From contig MSXO01000008.1 in NCBI GenBank assembly GCA_002083615.1, positions 124,001-188,000 of the forward strand: DNA of 64,000 nt, written 5' to 3'. The stretch is from Proteobacteria bacterium ST_bin11. Lineage in GTDB: Bacteria; Pseudomonadota; Gammaproteobacteria; Methylococcales; Methylomonadaceae. Positions 45,677 through 54,272 of the stretch are shown in pieces. The translations under genes and the position numbers were made by a program. The notes beneath the pieces were generated by a model that searched no databases, had not been told where the DNA came from, and saw only the letters and a program-made list of their open reading frames with translations. Within the stretch, counting starts at the first letter, position 1. Each line of letters starts with the position of its first letter.

Positions 45677-47845
45677 TTATTTGCTGTCGAGGACAACGAT
45701 CCCATCCCATTCTCGCGGCGGTATTTCATGATATTCCAAAGCTTTTTGAAGATAAAAACGGCTGGGGCCGTCGTTGGCGTCCAGAGCCAATGCTGCTTGA
45801 AATAGGCGGCTGGCTTTCGGCCACTGGCCTTGTTGGAACGCTTCTAGACCATCGGCAAATAGGCCGTTGACTTCGTTCAACTCCGGATGGCTACCGTGTC
45901 CAACGATTTCCACTAGCGTCACCGGTTCCAAACGGCCCACCACCCGGAACGTGCCCATCGGTCGAGTAACAATGTCATTCAAATCGGTGACTATGCTATG
46001 CGATGCCAAAATGCGTGTGCCCAGATACTTGTTTACGCCCTGAATCCGCGAGGCGATGTTGACTGTATCGCCGATGGCCCGGTAGTGGCTCGAGCTGCCG
46101 GCGTCCAAACTGCCCAGCGTTAGTTCGCCTTCATGCAAGCCTATCCGGGTGGCGAGCGGTGTATGACTTGAGGGTAGATTGAATGACGCTACCGCTGCGG
46201 CCATTTCCAGTGCGGCTAAGCAGGCGGCGCGGCGCTGGTCGCTTGCTGGTAAATCGAACCAGACCGCCATCATCGCGTCGCCAGTGACATCGGCGATCAC
46301 GCCGTCGTGCGATACCACAGGATGTCCCAAAACCTGGTAATAAGTATTCAAAAGCGCCCACATTTCACGCGGTGAATATTGGGCAGCGATGGTGGTATAG
46401 CCTTCGATGTCTGTGGCCAGACACAGACCGGAAACATCTTTTTCGCTTCTTGCGATGCCGGCGTTGGCCGTTTCGGTCCATTGTCCTGGCGCTGCAGGCA
46501 ACATGCCGACCCATTGCGGGAACACTCGACTGACGAATTCAAGTATCCGCCCGCGTTCGCGCATTAAATCGTAGCGCGACCAGGCCAGACTGAGCAGCCA
46601 GGACAGTGGCAACTGAATGAATACTGGCCCGGCGACTGGCAACCACCAATTGTGCTGGGCGAACAACCAGATAGCCGAGCCGACGTAAGCTAAAGTGAAG
46701 GTCAAGCTGAGGACGATGCCGGGCCAACCGGCAAAACCGAAAAGCAACAGGGCGACAAGCAAACCAAATAGGCTGGAAAATATCCAGCCCGGCGCGGGAG
46801 TCTCGATGAAGCGGTCTTGCAACAAGTTGGCGAATTGCGTGGCCAGGATTTCTACGCCGGCCATTTTGCCGGTACGCGAATCGGAATAAGGGGTTGGGAA
46901 AAAGTCCGATTTGCCCGGCGAAAACTGGCGATTGGCCCGCCCAACAAACACGACTTTGCCTTGCAAATTATCGACTTTGCCTTCGTAAACATCAGCGTAG
47001 GATTCCATGCGCAGGGTGCGCGGTGGGCCGTAGTAATTGAGGTAGCGGCTGTCGCCATCGCAGATCAATTGCTTGCTTGTGCTATCCGGTTTGGCCGACT
47101 CTAGAGTTGGGCTTGCGCACGCTCGGCGCTGCTCAGTCAACCAAGCCGACAATGGCTGCTCAACCCGATTATCGCTAAGTGTTTGTTGGTAATAAAACCA
47201 GGCTAGGACCGGTAGGCTGGGTGCCTCGGCCAACGCATCATAAAAGGTCCAGGACTCGCGGATAGTGGCGTTTTCCGAGTCATTAATCAGATAAAACGGC
47301 GCGCTATCTAACGCCGCCTGAGCAATCGTCGGGGTTGGCGATAGTTTGCGCATGACTACCATCTGCTCGGATAAGACTGTCTCTGGCTCGCCTTCGCGGG
47401 CAATGGCGGGTATTTTATTACCATCCGAACATTCTTCCCGCCCGTAAAAATCCTCGACACCTCGGCGAAATTTTTGCACACATTCATTGATCAAGACCTT
47501 GCCGGCGGAGCGCATTGCACTAGCTAGCATAGGATCTACGCTCGGATTCGAGGCGATAAACTGTAAATCGAACACGATCAAACTCGCGCCTCGGCGGTTC
47601 AATTGGTCCAGTAGTTTTGAGTGAAACTCTCGCCAGCGAGTCAAGTCTTGGCCCACGCTTAAGCGCGTTTCGGAGATTTCGTCCATCGCAACAATCACAA
47701 TTTCATCGGGCGGTAATTGAGTACCTCGAATTTTGAACAAGGCGTCTAGGCCCAATTTGCTTTCTATATTGAAAGCGATATTTACGAGTGTGCTTAACAA
47801 AAACCCGAATAGGGTAATAACAACGATGCGTGACGAACGGGCCAT
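45677..47845 (-). CDS. CHASE2 adenylate/guanylate cyclase (class III)
   Basis: About 722 residues. An N-terminal membrane helix is followed by a periplasmic CHASE2 domain (about 25-320, with VIVAMDEISETRL, LIVFDLQF and FVGRANR), then three membrane helices (about 340-420), a linker, and a class III cyclase domain. The cyclase has LATDIEGYTTIAAQYS near 470 and VIADVTGDAMMAVW with the metal aspartates, and YRAIGDTVNIASRIQG. It ends with a TPR-like tail. It should make cAMP or cGMP in response to a periplasmic cue. The start ATG 47845 (MARSSRIV) is preferred; 47905 is in frame but falls within a hairpin. Neither has a good ribosome site. A Crp-family regulator is 4 kb upstream. Confidence 0.88.
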   Translation of the reverse strand: MARSSRIVVITLFGFLLSTLVNIAFNIESKLGLDALFKIRGTQLPPDEIVIVAMDEISETRLSVGQDLTRWREFHSKLLDQLNRRGASLIVFDLQFIASNPSVDPMLASAMRSAGKVLINECVQKFRRGVEDFYGREECSDGNKIPAIAREGEPETVLSEQMVVMRKLSPTPTIAQAALDSAPFYLINDSENATIRESWTFYDALAEAPSLPVLAWFYYQQTLSDNRVEQPLSAWLTEQRRACASPTLESAKPDSTSKQLICDGDSRYLNYYGPPRTLRMESYADVYEGKVDNLQGKVVFVGRANRQFSPGKSDFFPTPYSDSRTGKMAGVEILATQFANLLQDRFIETPAPGWIFSSLFGLLVALLLFGFAGWPGIVLSLTFTLAYVGSAIWLFAQHNWWLPVAGPVFIQLPLSWLLSLAWSRYDLMRERGRILEFVSRVFPQWVGMLPAAPGQWTETANAGIARSEKDVSGLCLATDIEGYTTIAAQYSPREMWALLNTYYQVLGHPVVSHDGVIADVTGDAMMAVWFDLPASDQRRAACLAALEMAAAVASFNLPSSHTPLATRIGLHEGELTLGSLDAGSSSHYRAIGDTVNIASRIQGVNKYLGTRILASHSIVTDLNDIVTRPMGTFRVVGRLEPVTLVEIVGHGSHPELNEVNGLFADGLEAFQQGQWPKASRLFQAALALDANDGPSRFYLQKALEYHEIPPREWDGIVVLDSK

Positions 47846-47871
47846 AAGTTGTGCCAGTCTCGACAATTGAT

Positions 47872-47905
47872 ATGACGGCGGACTGCACGTGCGATCCGCC
47901 GTCAT
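47872..47905. promoter_or_regulatory. perfect 11-bp hairpin upstream of the cyclase
   Basis: ATGACGGCGGA (47872-47882) and TCCGCCGTCAT (47895-47905) are exact reverse complements around a 12-base loop. On the minus strand no T run follows, so it is not a clear terminator for the upstream gene; on the plus strand TTTATTT follows. It lies between the lipoprotein stop and the likely cyclase start and could attenuate cyclase expression or stabilise the upstream mRNA. Confidence 0.55.
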
Positions 47906-47930
47906 TTATTTAGAGGTTTATATAGAGGAA

Positions 47931-48455
47931 TTAATTGAATGCGGCATCGATTTCTGCTTGTGTATAGCAGACTTCATATTGATACCCGCTCAAGTAGAAG
48001 GTGTTGCAGTAAGAACCTTCAAACACGGCTTTTACTGAAACAAAAAACTTCGCTTTAACTTCTTTATTATTTTTTAAAATCACACCGTCGACAGGGCCGG
48101 TAATTTCCATCGCGTTCATTACGGCTTCGTCTACGCTAAGAATTTGGGTTTCGCAGTCTCCGTTATTTGCCCCCGTTGCTTGATTGCCTTGTCGAGCATC
48201 TTTACTCGTAGCGCCATCTTTGCCTGGCGTAGGCGATTTAGTGCACGGCTTGACTTCTTTTCCGGTCAGGGAATCAATTACGACCGATTGATTCGTTTTA
48301 AAATTAATACCTTCCGCCAATATTGCTGTTTGTTTAACTAGAACAGGTACTGACGAGCTTTGTTTTACTGGAGTGGTGGGTTCACATTCTTTTTTATCGC
48401 ACGCAATAATTAAGGTACTCATCAATAGAATGGTCGCCGCTTGCATTTTTCTCAT
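47931..48455 (-). CDS. lipoprotein of unknown function
   Basis: A 174-residue protein with a lipoprotein signal (MSTLIIAC, cysteine near residue 19). The mature part is polar, with a low-complexity stretch of Lys/Thr/Gly/Asn near 70-105 and seven further cysteines, several spaced as possible disulfides (CDKKEC at the start, later CNTF and VCYT). No family is recognised. A strong site ACAGGAGAAC precedes the ATG. It sits between the FecR-TPR-barrel gene and the CHASE2 cyclase gene, 48 nt after the first, so the three are probably one operon and the lipoprotein may bridge them in the periplasm. Confidence 0.72.
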   Translation of the reverse strand: MRKMQAATILLMSTLIIACDKKECEPTTPVKQSSSVPVLVKQTAILAEGINFKTNQSVVIDSLTGKEVKPCTKSPTPGKDGATSKDARQGNQATGANNGDCETQILSVDEAVMNAMEITGPVDGVILKNNKEVKAKFFVSVKAVFEGSYCNTFYLSGYQYEVCYTQAEIDAAFN

Positions 48456-48503
48456 TATAGTTCTCCTGTTTTTAAAAAAGCCTGGTTGAAATTAGCCGGC
48501 AAA

Positions 48504-51500
48504 TTAATAAAACAAACTCAATTTGACGAATAATTGCCGCTCAGGGATAAAAGGGCTAAGTTGGGGGCCACTGGCATCGAATACGCTTTGATAAACAAAG
48601 TTATTATCGAATAAATTACGGCCTTCCAACGCTAGCGTGCCCAACCTATTGGGAAGACGATAGCCCAACATGGCATCGAAAACCCAGAAGCTCGCGCTGT
48701 CGCCTGTAAATCTGGGCGCATTGGCCGGAAGGCCCGTTAGCAGGCGACTCGATGTCGCGTGCTGATCGACAAAAGTGCCGGAAAACTTGCCAAATAGCCC
48801 GGAAGTATGAAACAGGTTAATGGACAAAGGCACTTGATGTGAGGCGACACTGCGCGGGTTCGACGGGTCTAGGCTATTCGTAAATTCGCGTTTGAATTTC
48901 TCGAAGCGATATTCGCTTTTTAAGGTTAGCCAGTCACTGGGTGACCAGTAAAGGTAAGCCATGTGTGTTGCTTCATTCCGGCTAAATTGCGTGGAAAGAT
49001 TGCTAATCGACTGCTGACTGTCACGCCAGATAATTTCACCGCCCATAAAGAGATTTTTTGTTGGCTTGTAATCTAAACCCGCTGCATATTGCCATGCGGT
49101 AGCGCCATTGTTTTCGTCGTAAAATTGGTTAAAACCGGCTATCTGTGTGGGCTCTATGGTTTGATTGTTAGTGAGTGGTCTTTTGATGGTCCTGAATACT
49201 GCGCTACGTAATGTCAGGTTCTCCATGGGATTCCAAATAAGGCCAAATTTAGGATTTAACTGATACTTTTTAAATGTGGCGTCTTCGTAAGAGTCGTAAC
49301 TCAAACCCAGAGTAGTATTAAAGTTAGATGACAGTTTGTATTTTAAATAACTGTATATATTGAAATACTCTGTTTGCCATTGGCTAAGTCGAGAAAATGT
49401 AAATAGTGGGCTTGTTGTCACTGCAAAAGGCGGTGTGCTTCTTCTTCCCAAACTTCTCGATAAGATGTCATTCTCAGAATTGATATAACCGGCCCCACTG
49501 GTAATGTCAAAGTCTTGCTTGTTAAATATGTACTGCAGCTCGGTTTGGTAGCTTTTAATGTCCAATATATCGTCAGTAAACCGGTTGAAGCTAATTGGAC
49601 CAGCGACGGTTAATATACGGTCATTAATTTCGTTCTCGCGGGTCGTGTAGAAAGACGAAAATAATATATCCTGATGGTTATCGATCCGGTAATGTGCGCC
49701 TACTCTAACAGTATCTTGCTTTATATTTTGTCTTTGGTTCCTCGCGTTGAACCCATTCAACCGAAAAGCAGTATCCCCGCTACGAACGTCCTCCGTCTTT
49801 AATTCCACCTGCACATTCATATCTTGAGTGATGGCGTACTGGGCAAACGCATTGTAAATATCTTGTTTATAGTCGTCGTTTTGCCGAAAGCCATCGGTTT
49901 GATAATGAAATTGCCCAAAACTCATTGAGAGCTTGTCGTATACGCCGGAGACAATGGCATTATTGGTCAGCGTGTTGCGACTGCCGTAAGCGCCATTCAA
50001 GACCATGTGCGCACCGTTTGCAGTGTAAAGGGAGTCGTATTCGTTAACTGACAAACTTCCCGGCCCGGTACTGTTAAGAATCCCAATATTTTCACCGGTC
50101 AATTGTGGCTGCACAGGCGTGATATTAATCGGTTGCAGCAACTGCGCCTGTAACAGTTCGCTAGCGCGGGCGACGCGGTAACGCGGTTGACCGACGTAAG
50201 CATCCGATAGAAAACGGTGTGCGGACGGTTCGGTGGTGTCATGGCCTAAGGACTTCCAGGCTTCCTGCAACGCCACCCGACCAAAGCCCAGATCGTTATA
50301 AATACGTGCCAGATTGGCGGTGCGGGCCGCAGCGTCTTCGTCCAGCAGCAGTTTCGAACGGTACACACCACGGTTTTCGTTCAGTTCTATCGACTGTTGC
50401 ATATCCCGCAAGGCTTCGACCGGACGGTTCAATGACTGTTTGCGCAGTGCATCGTAAAAATAAGGCGTGGGGTCGTTCGGATCGCGCTGCTTTGCTATGT
50501 CGAATTGATCGCCGGCTAAGTTTGGGCGTTTTTCTTCGTAATATGCTTTACCTAAGTAGCTGCGTAACAAGGAATTGTTTGGGTCCAGAATCGCGGCGAT
50601 TTCCAGATCTCGACGACCCGCTTCCAGATCGCCGCTGCGGATTTTCGCTAGACCCAAGCCCAGCCGAGGCAATGGCGCGGTAGAGTCAAGTTGTACTGCA
50701 GATTCGAAATGTTGTAACGCTTTAGAGGTATCCACTCTGAATAGTTGCGAAAAGCCCTGCACGGTTTGAGTTCTTTCCAAATTGGGGTCCAATGCAAAGG
50801 CTTTGGCGGCCGATTCTGCGCTTTCGTGGCGCAAGCCCAGTGCCAGTTGCAACTCGGACAGCCGCGCCCAGGTCATGGCGTCCCTAGGCGCGAGCTGACT
50901 GGCGCGCTGCGCCGTTGCCAAGGCTTTTTCCAGTTCGAATCCGGCTTGTTGGCTATAGGATAGTGCTGAATAGGCAATCGCCGATTCCGAGTTAGCCGCG
51001 ACTGCGCGCTCCGCTAGATTCAGCGCCTCGGCTTTACGATTTTGAGTTAGCGCCAGAATACTTTCCAGTGCCATCGCATCGGCGTCATTCGCATTACTGG
51101 ATCGCAAGACCTGTAAATCTTGCATCGCCAACTGGCTTTGCCCGGCGGTTAGTCTGATCGCGGCCCGTGTTTTCAAAAATATTGCAGACTGTTCTGCCTG
51201 CGGCGTCTGCTCCAAAGTTGTAAGCGCTAAATCGACCCGACCTTGCCGATAATTCTGAATCGTGGCCTGTATGGCAGGGGATAAGGGCGCGTCGGGCTGG
51301 GAATGGGGTAACAGCGCTGGGTAATACAATGCCCAGTTCACCGCATCGGCGGGCTTAAGGTCGATTTGCGCGCGCGGGGCCTGTCCTAACAAGGTTTGCC
51401 CCGCCTCTCCGGCTTTTAAATAAATGTCGCCATAGCTATTGAAAAATCGCACAGCGCCTTCGTAAACCCATAACTCGGCGCTGGCATCGTCGGCGCGTAG

Positions 51501-51920
51501 CGCAAACTCCGTGCCTTCCGGTCCGGCGTTGGCGATAGGTGTAGTGATTTGTAGCTGCTTGGGCGTGCGGCTGATGAAATGCACAAAGCCTTTTAGCAAA
51601 TCCAGCCAGGTTGCTTTGCTGGGGTCGATACCGTTGAGTGTAAGTACGGTGCCTTCGGCAAGGCGGAGGGTGATACCGTTGGGTAGTAACAAGGATGCGC
51701 GGCTATTGGCTTCGACTCTGATTCGACTGCCTTCGCAAAGCGATTGCTCTAACTTCGCATCTTGCCATTGGCCTTTGGCAGTAGCATCGTAAAACAAGGC
51801 GCCTTGCAGCGAAACCAGTTTGGCAGCCTTTTCAAAGTCGCAGCCCGTTTCAGTTGCATTGGTTTCTGCCAAGCATATTGGCGTGAATAAAACCATGAAG
51901 CAAATCACAAGGCGGCGCAT
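48504..51920 (-). CDS. FecR-TPR-outer-membrane beta-barrel fusion protein
   Basis: A 1138-residue exported protein with a signal peptide ending near residue 18. Residues about 40-190 form a FecR-like domain (SLQGALFYDATAKGQW, ANSRASLLLPNG, TPIANAGPEGTEFAL). Residues about 220-590 carry nine or so TPR repeats. From about 620 to the end is a TonB-receptor-like barrel (NAFAQYAITQDMNVQVELK, LNPKFGLIWNPMENLTLRS) ending VKLSLFY, a beta-barrel terminal phenylalanine-tyrosine. There is no plug domain. The ribosome site TGGAGATAA sets the start. FecR domains usually sit in inner-membrane anti-sigma factors, so a FecR domain on an outer-membrane barrel is unusual. The role may be surface sensing or secretion. 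Confidence 0.87.
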   Translation of the reverse strand: MRRLVICFMVLFTPICLAETNATETGCDFEKAAKLVSLQGALFYDATAKGQWQDAKLEQSLCEGSRIRVEANSRASLLLPNGITLRLAEGTVLTLNGIDPSKATWLDLLKGFVHFISRTPKQLQITTPIANAGPEGTEFALRADDASAELWVYEGAVRFFNSYGDIYLKAGEAGQTLLGQAPRAQIDLKPADAVNWALYYPALLPHSQPDAPLSPAIQATIQNYRQGRVDLALTTLEQTPQAEQSAIFLKTRAAIRLTAGQSQLAMQDLQVLRSSNANDADAMALESILALTQNRKAEALNLAERAVAANSESAIAYSALSYSQQAGFELEKALATAQRASQLAPRDAMTWARLSELQLALGLRHESAESAAKAFALDPNLERTQTVQGFSQLFRVDTSKALQHFESAVQLDSTAPLPRLGLGLAKIRSGDLEAGRRDLEIAAILDPNNSLLRSYLGKAYYEEKRPNLAGDQFDIAKQRDPNDPTPYFYDALRKQSLNRPVEALRDMQQSIELNENRGVYRSKLLLDEDAAARTANLARIYNDLGFGRVALQEAWKSLGHDTTEPSAHRFLSDAYVGQPRYRVARASELLQAQLLQPINITPVQPQLTGENIGILNSTGPGSLSVNEYDSLYTANGAHMVLNGAYGSRNTLTNNAIVSGVYDKLSMSFGQFHYQTDGFRQNDDYKQDIYNAFAQYAITQDMNVQVELKTEDVRSGDTAFRLNGFNARNQRQNIKQDTVRVGAHYRIDNHQDILFSSFYTTRENEINDRILTVAGPISFNRFTDDILDIKSYQTELQYIFNKQDFDITSGAGYINSENDILSRSLGRRSTPPFAVTTSPLFTFSRLSQWQTEYFNIYSYLKYKLSSNFNTTLGLSYDSYEDATFKKYQLNPKFGLIWNPMENLTLRSAVFRTIKRPLTNNQTIEPTQIAGFNQFYDENNGATAWQYAAGLDYKPTKNLFMGGEIIWRDSQQSISNLSTQFSRNEATHMAYLYWSPSDWLTLKSEYRFEKFKREFTNSLDPSNPRSVASHQVPLSINLFHTSGLFGKFSGTFVDQHATSSRLLTGLPANAPRFTGDSASFWVFDAMLGYRLPNRLGTLALEGRNLFDNNFVYQSVFDASGPQLSPFIPERQLFVKLSLFY

Positions 51921-52073
51921 TTTATCTCCAGAAAGCTATTTTTTTCGGATGATAAAGTCAGAGTCCCTCACTGATCAAGGTAATATTTAACACTGGTCGA
52001 TAATAAGCTCTTTTTGTCAATTGGCCTGAAGTGTAATAACGATGATGAATTGTGTTAAATCGCGCTATCTGAC

Positions 52074-52739
52074 TCACCAAGCGGCCGGCGGGGTATTTTC
52101 GATTCTGAGGGTTTTTTCATCGACACTGATATAACCACCCTTAGTGAGTTCTTTCATTACCTTATTAATCATTTCTCGAGACGATCCAACCATTGTCGCC
52201 AACTCTTGCTGGGTTGGGCGGTTATGAATCACAAACACGTCGCCGTCTTTTTCTGCCATGTCTTGCAGTACTTTAATGGTGCGTTCGTAAACATTCGACA
52301 AGGCCATTTGCTTGACTTTCTCGGTTAGAAAACGGACTTTTTCCGATAATACTTTGAGTAAGGCAATGGCTGCATCAGGGTGCAGTTTCAACCAGTGAAT
52401 AAAATCGGCTTTGCCAATCACCGCGCAGACGGTCTTTTCCTGGGCTTCGACAGCGGCGGAACGGGGTTCGTCTGTCAGCAAGGCCAATTCACCGAAATAT
52501 GAACCTGCTTCCTGCATCAATAAAGTTACTTCCTTGTCTTTGTCGTTGCTACCGAACACTCGAACTTTGCCGGACAGAATAACGTACATTGAATTGGTCT
52601 GGTCGCCCTCGGCGATGATCATCGCCTTTTTGGGGAATTTAATAACCTTGGCCCGAGATGCCAAGGCTGCCAAAGCCTCCTCGGGCAAATCGGCGAGAAA
52701 AGGGATGTTGCTTAGGTTGGCGATGACTTCTGCTTGCAT
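52074..52739 (-). CDS. Crp/Fnr-family transcription regulator
   Basis: A 221-residue protein with an N-terminal cyclic-nucleotide-binding domain, where YFGELALLTDEPRSAAV near residues 75-92 is the phosphate-binding cassette with the conserved Glu and Arg that contact the nucleotide. A C-terminal winged helix has PTQQELATMVGSSREMINKVM near 170-190, the recognition helix. It lacks the cysteines of oxygen-sensing Fnr, so a cAMP or cGMP ligand is likely. It precedes the FecR fusion by about 150 nt on the same strand, with the CHASE2 cyclase of the same unit as a plausible source of its ligand. Confidence 0.9.
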   Translation of the reverse strand: MQAEVIANLSNIPFLADLPEEALAALASRAKVIKFPKKAMIIAEGDQTNSMYVILSGKVRVFGSNDKDKEVTLLMQEAGSYFGELALLTDEPRSAAVEAQEKTVCAVIGKADFIHWLKLHPDAAIALLKVLSEKVRFLTEKVKQMALSNVYERTIKVLQDMAEKDGDVFVIHNRPTQQELATMVGSSREMINKVMKELTKGGYISVDEKTLRIENTPPAAW

Positions 52740-53020
52740 GATGATCGGCTATAACGGGTTGGTTTAGTGAAGTGCCGCATTTCGTTAACGGTCTGTTATT
52801 TTGTTACGCCTAGGACACTCGGAATCCGTGCCGCAGGTTAAGTATTTCACAGATTTCCAGTCAATTAAATCACAGACATCCAACTTTTGCGGCAATAGAC
52901 TGCTGAAGATATCCATGCATAACGTTTATGCGAGTTTCCGCATGCCAACCCGTCGCATACTGGTTATGTCACGCCAGATAAATCCCGCGACATTTGCAGC
53001 GAATTATGAAAGAGGTCGAT

Positions 53021-53458
53021 ATGGTTCTGCGCGAAGCACTATTAATGTTGGTGGTGTTGCTTTATGGTTTTTGGATGGGGCGTGTTGGCTTAATTGATTA
53101 CTGGCCGGCAGATAGTGAATCGCTGAGAAATGTTGCCTCTGCGCCGCCGATTGCAATGCCCGTTAGCCAGCAAAATGCCTTAGCCAGTGCCGGTTCTTCA
53201 TCTATGCGGGAAATATCAGCGGGCAATAGCGCCATCAGCCAACGGCAGAAGCCAGTTGAACGAACCCCAGTGCTCAAAGCCGAGCCACAATCGGCCACTC
53301 CATCATCGCTGGAAGCCCCGAGGAACGCCCTATGGCAAGCGCCAACCCAGAATATTGAGGGCAACATTGTTATTTCCCTGGAAGCCGCTGGCGTGTCGCA
53401 AGAAGAGGCGCAAAGCCCGCCGGAAAACATTTTTGGTTTAATCATTCTGACAAATTAG
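53021..53458 (+). CDS. membrane-anchored protein of unknown function
   Basis: A 145-residue protein with one N-terminal membrane helix (about 4-24, ALLMLVVLLYGFWMGRVGL) and a long polar, low-complexity Ser/Pro/Gln-rich remainder without cysteines. The start at 53021 is fixed by AAAGAGGT four bases before the ATG; an earlier in-frame TTG at 52994 lacks one. No family is recognised. It lies upstream of the double-glycine precursors, 298 nt away, on the same strand, and might be an accessory or immunity factor, but that is only a positional guess. Confidence 0.5.
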   Translation: MVLREALLMLVVLLYGFWMGRVGLIDYWPADSESLRNVASAPPIAMPVSQQNALASAGSSSMREISAGNSAISQRQKPVERTPVLKAEPQSATPSSLEAPRNALWQAPTQNIEGNIVISLEAAGVSQEEAQSPPENIFGLIILTN

Positions 53459-53756
53459 CAAGGAACAGCCGCTCAAGTCTGATCAAAACACTGCTGTAAC
53501 GCACAAAAAGCAAGCCTTACCTACCGAAGATCCCGCAGTCGCAGTGATACCCATTAATCTAGTTCGAATGCAAAACTACCGCTATTCGCAGTGGAATTTG
53601 TCACAGCTTTCTAGGGTGCCGAACGCCTAAAGTATCAATACCCGCTCACGTTCACAAACCGTTAGATGGGGATGCGGCTGGCAAGCAATATTGTCGGTAT
53701 CGCAGTCGTTGGGCCGGCGGTGTGCCGGCCTCATAACTTTATTAAGGAGAAAGACA
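53459..53756. other. intergenic region upstream of the precursor peptides
   Basis: GGCCGGC (near 53712) pairs with GCCGGCC (near 53724) in a hairpin 25 nt before the ribosome site AAGGAG, which could influence precursor expression. Another frame stays open from about 53453 to 53630 and reads as protein-like (ending MQNYRYSQWNLSQLSRVPNA) but has no start codon until near its end, so I list no gene. Confidence 0.4.
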
Positions 53757-53942
53757 ATGTCTCAAAAATCCAAATTCGATAAAGACCTGAAAGTCTTGCA
53801 AGCAGACGATTTAAATCGGGTATCCGGCGGTTTGATTGGTCCGGATCAAGATTTAAGCCAATTTCCGCGCAAATTTTGGCCGGTCATCAATCCCGGCGCG
53901 TTCAATGTCAAAACCGTTGCGGCCAATCTCGTCGTGAGATAA
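53757..53942 (+). CDS. double-glycine leader peptide precursor 1
   Basis: A 61-residue peptide. The leader (residues 1-25) ends LNRVSGG, the classical double-glycine motif cut by C39 peptidases, with conserved hydrophobics (L14, L19, V22) at the usual positions before the GG. The predicted mature part is 36 residues, starts LIGPDQDLSQF and has no cysteine, several basic residues and two prolines. A strong ribosome site AAGGAG precedes the ATG. The C39 ABC exporter and HlyD-type adaptor encoded downstream would process and export it. It may be a bacteriocin/microcin or a signalling peptide; no family is recognised. Confidence 0.72.
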   Translation: MSQKSKFDKDLKVLQADDLNRVSGGLIGPDQDLSQFPRKFWPVINPGAFNVKTVAANLVVR

Positions 53943-53971
53943 GGCTTTTTAAATTATTTAGGAGAACTGTC

Positions 53972-54265
53972 ATGTCAAACAAAACTACTCGAATTTCTGC
54001 CGATGAGTTATCCAACTTCGCCGCGCAAGGTATCGAACGCGCCTTGGAAGCCCGCGAGGCCGCAGGCGTGGAATTGAATCAGGAGCAACTCGATCAAGTC
54101 AGCGGTGGAGCCTCGTTAAGCCTGGTGCTAAGCAAAGGCATCATCGCCGGTGGCCCCTGGTTTGATCAGTTTAGAGGATTGAATAATGTCATTACCAATC
54201 CGGGTGCCGGTGGCTTGGCCGGTGGCTTAGCGGGCGGCCTGCAAGGAGCAACCCGGCTGGGTTGA
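53972..54265 (+). CDS. double-glycine leader peptide precursor 2 (Gly/Ala-rich)
   Basis: A 97-residue peptide. The leader (residues 1-46) contains SADELSNFAAQGIERALEAR and ends LNQEQLDQVSGG, a double-glycine site in the style of Nif11/microcin leaders. The predicted mature part is 51 residues, begins ASLSLVLSKGIIAGG and ends in a Gly/Ala repeat GGLAGGLAGGLQG; it has no cysteine. The ribosome site AGGAG sets the start. It lies 29 nt after precursor 1 and 7 nt before the cysteine-rich protein, so the set is one operon. A Gly-rich tail is common among membrane-active class IIb-like bacteriocins; that function is inference. Confidence 0.78.
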   Translation: MSNKTTRISADELSNFAAQGIERALEAREAAGVELNQEQLDQVSGGASLSLVLSKGIIAGGPWFDQFRGLNNVITNPGAGGLAGGLAGGLQGATRLG

Positions 54266-54272
54266 TAGGGCC

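Noticed and set aside
51921..52073. Possible Crp site before the FecR fusion gene
   Set aside because: TGTG half-sites occur but no symmetric TGTGA-N6-TCACA pair was seen.
53876..53971. Longer N-terminal form of precursor peptide 2
   Set aside because: It would run through precursor 1 in another frame; the strong AGGAG site supports ATG 53972.
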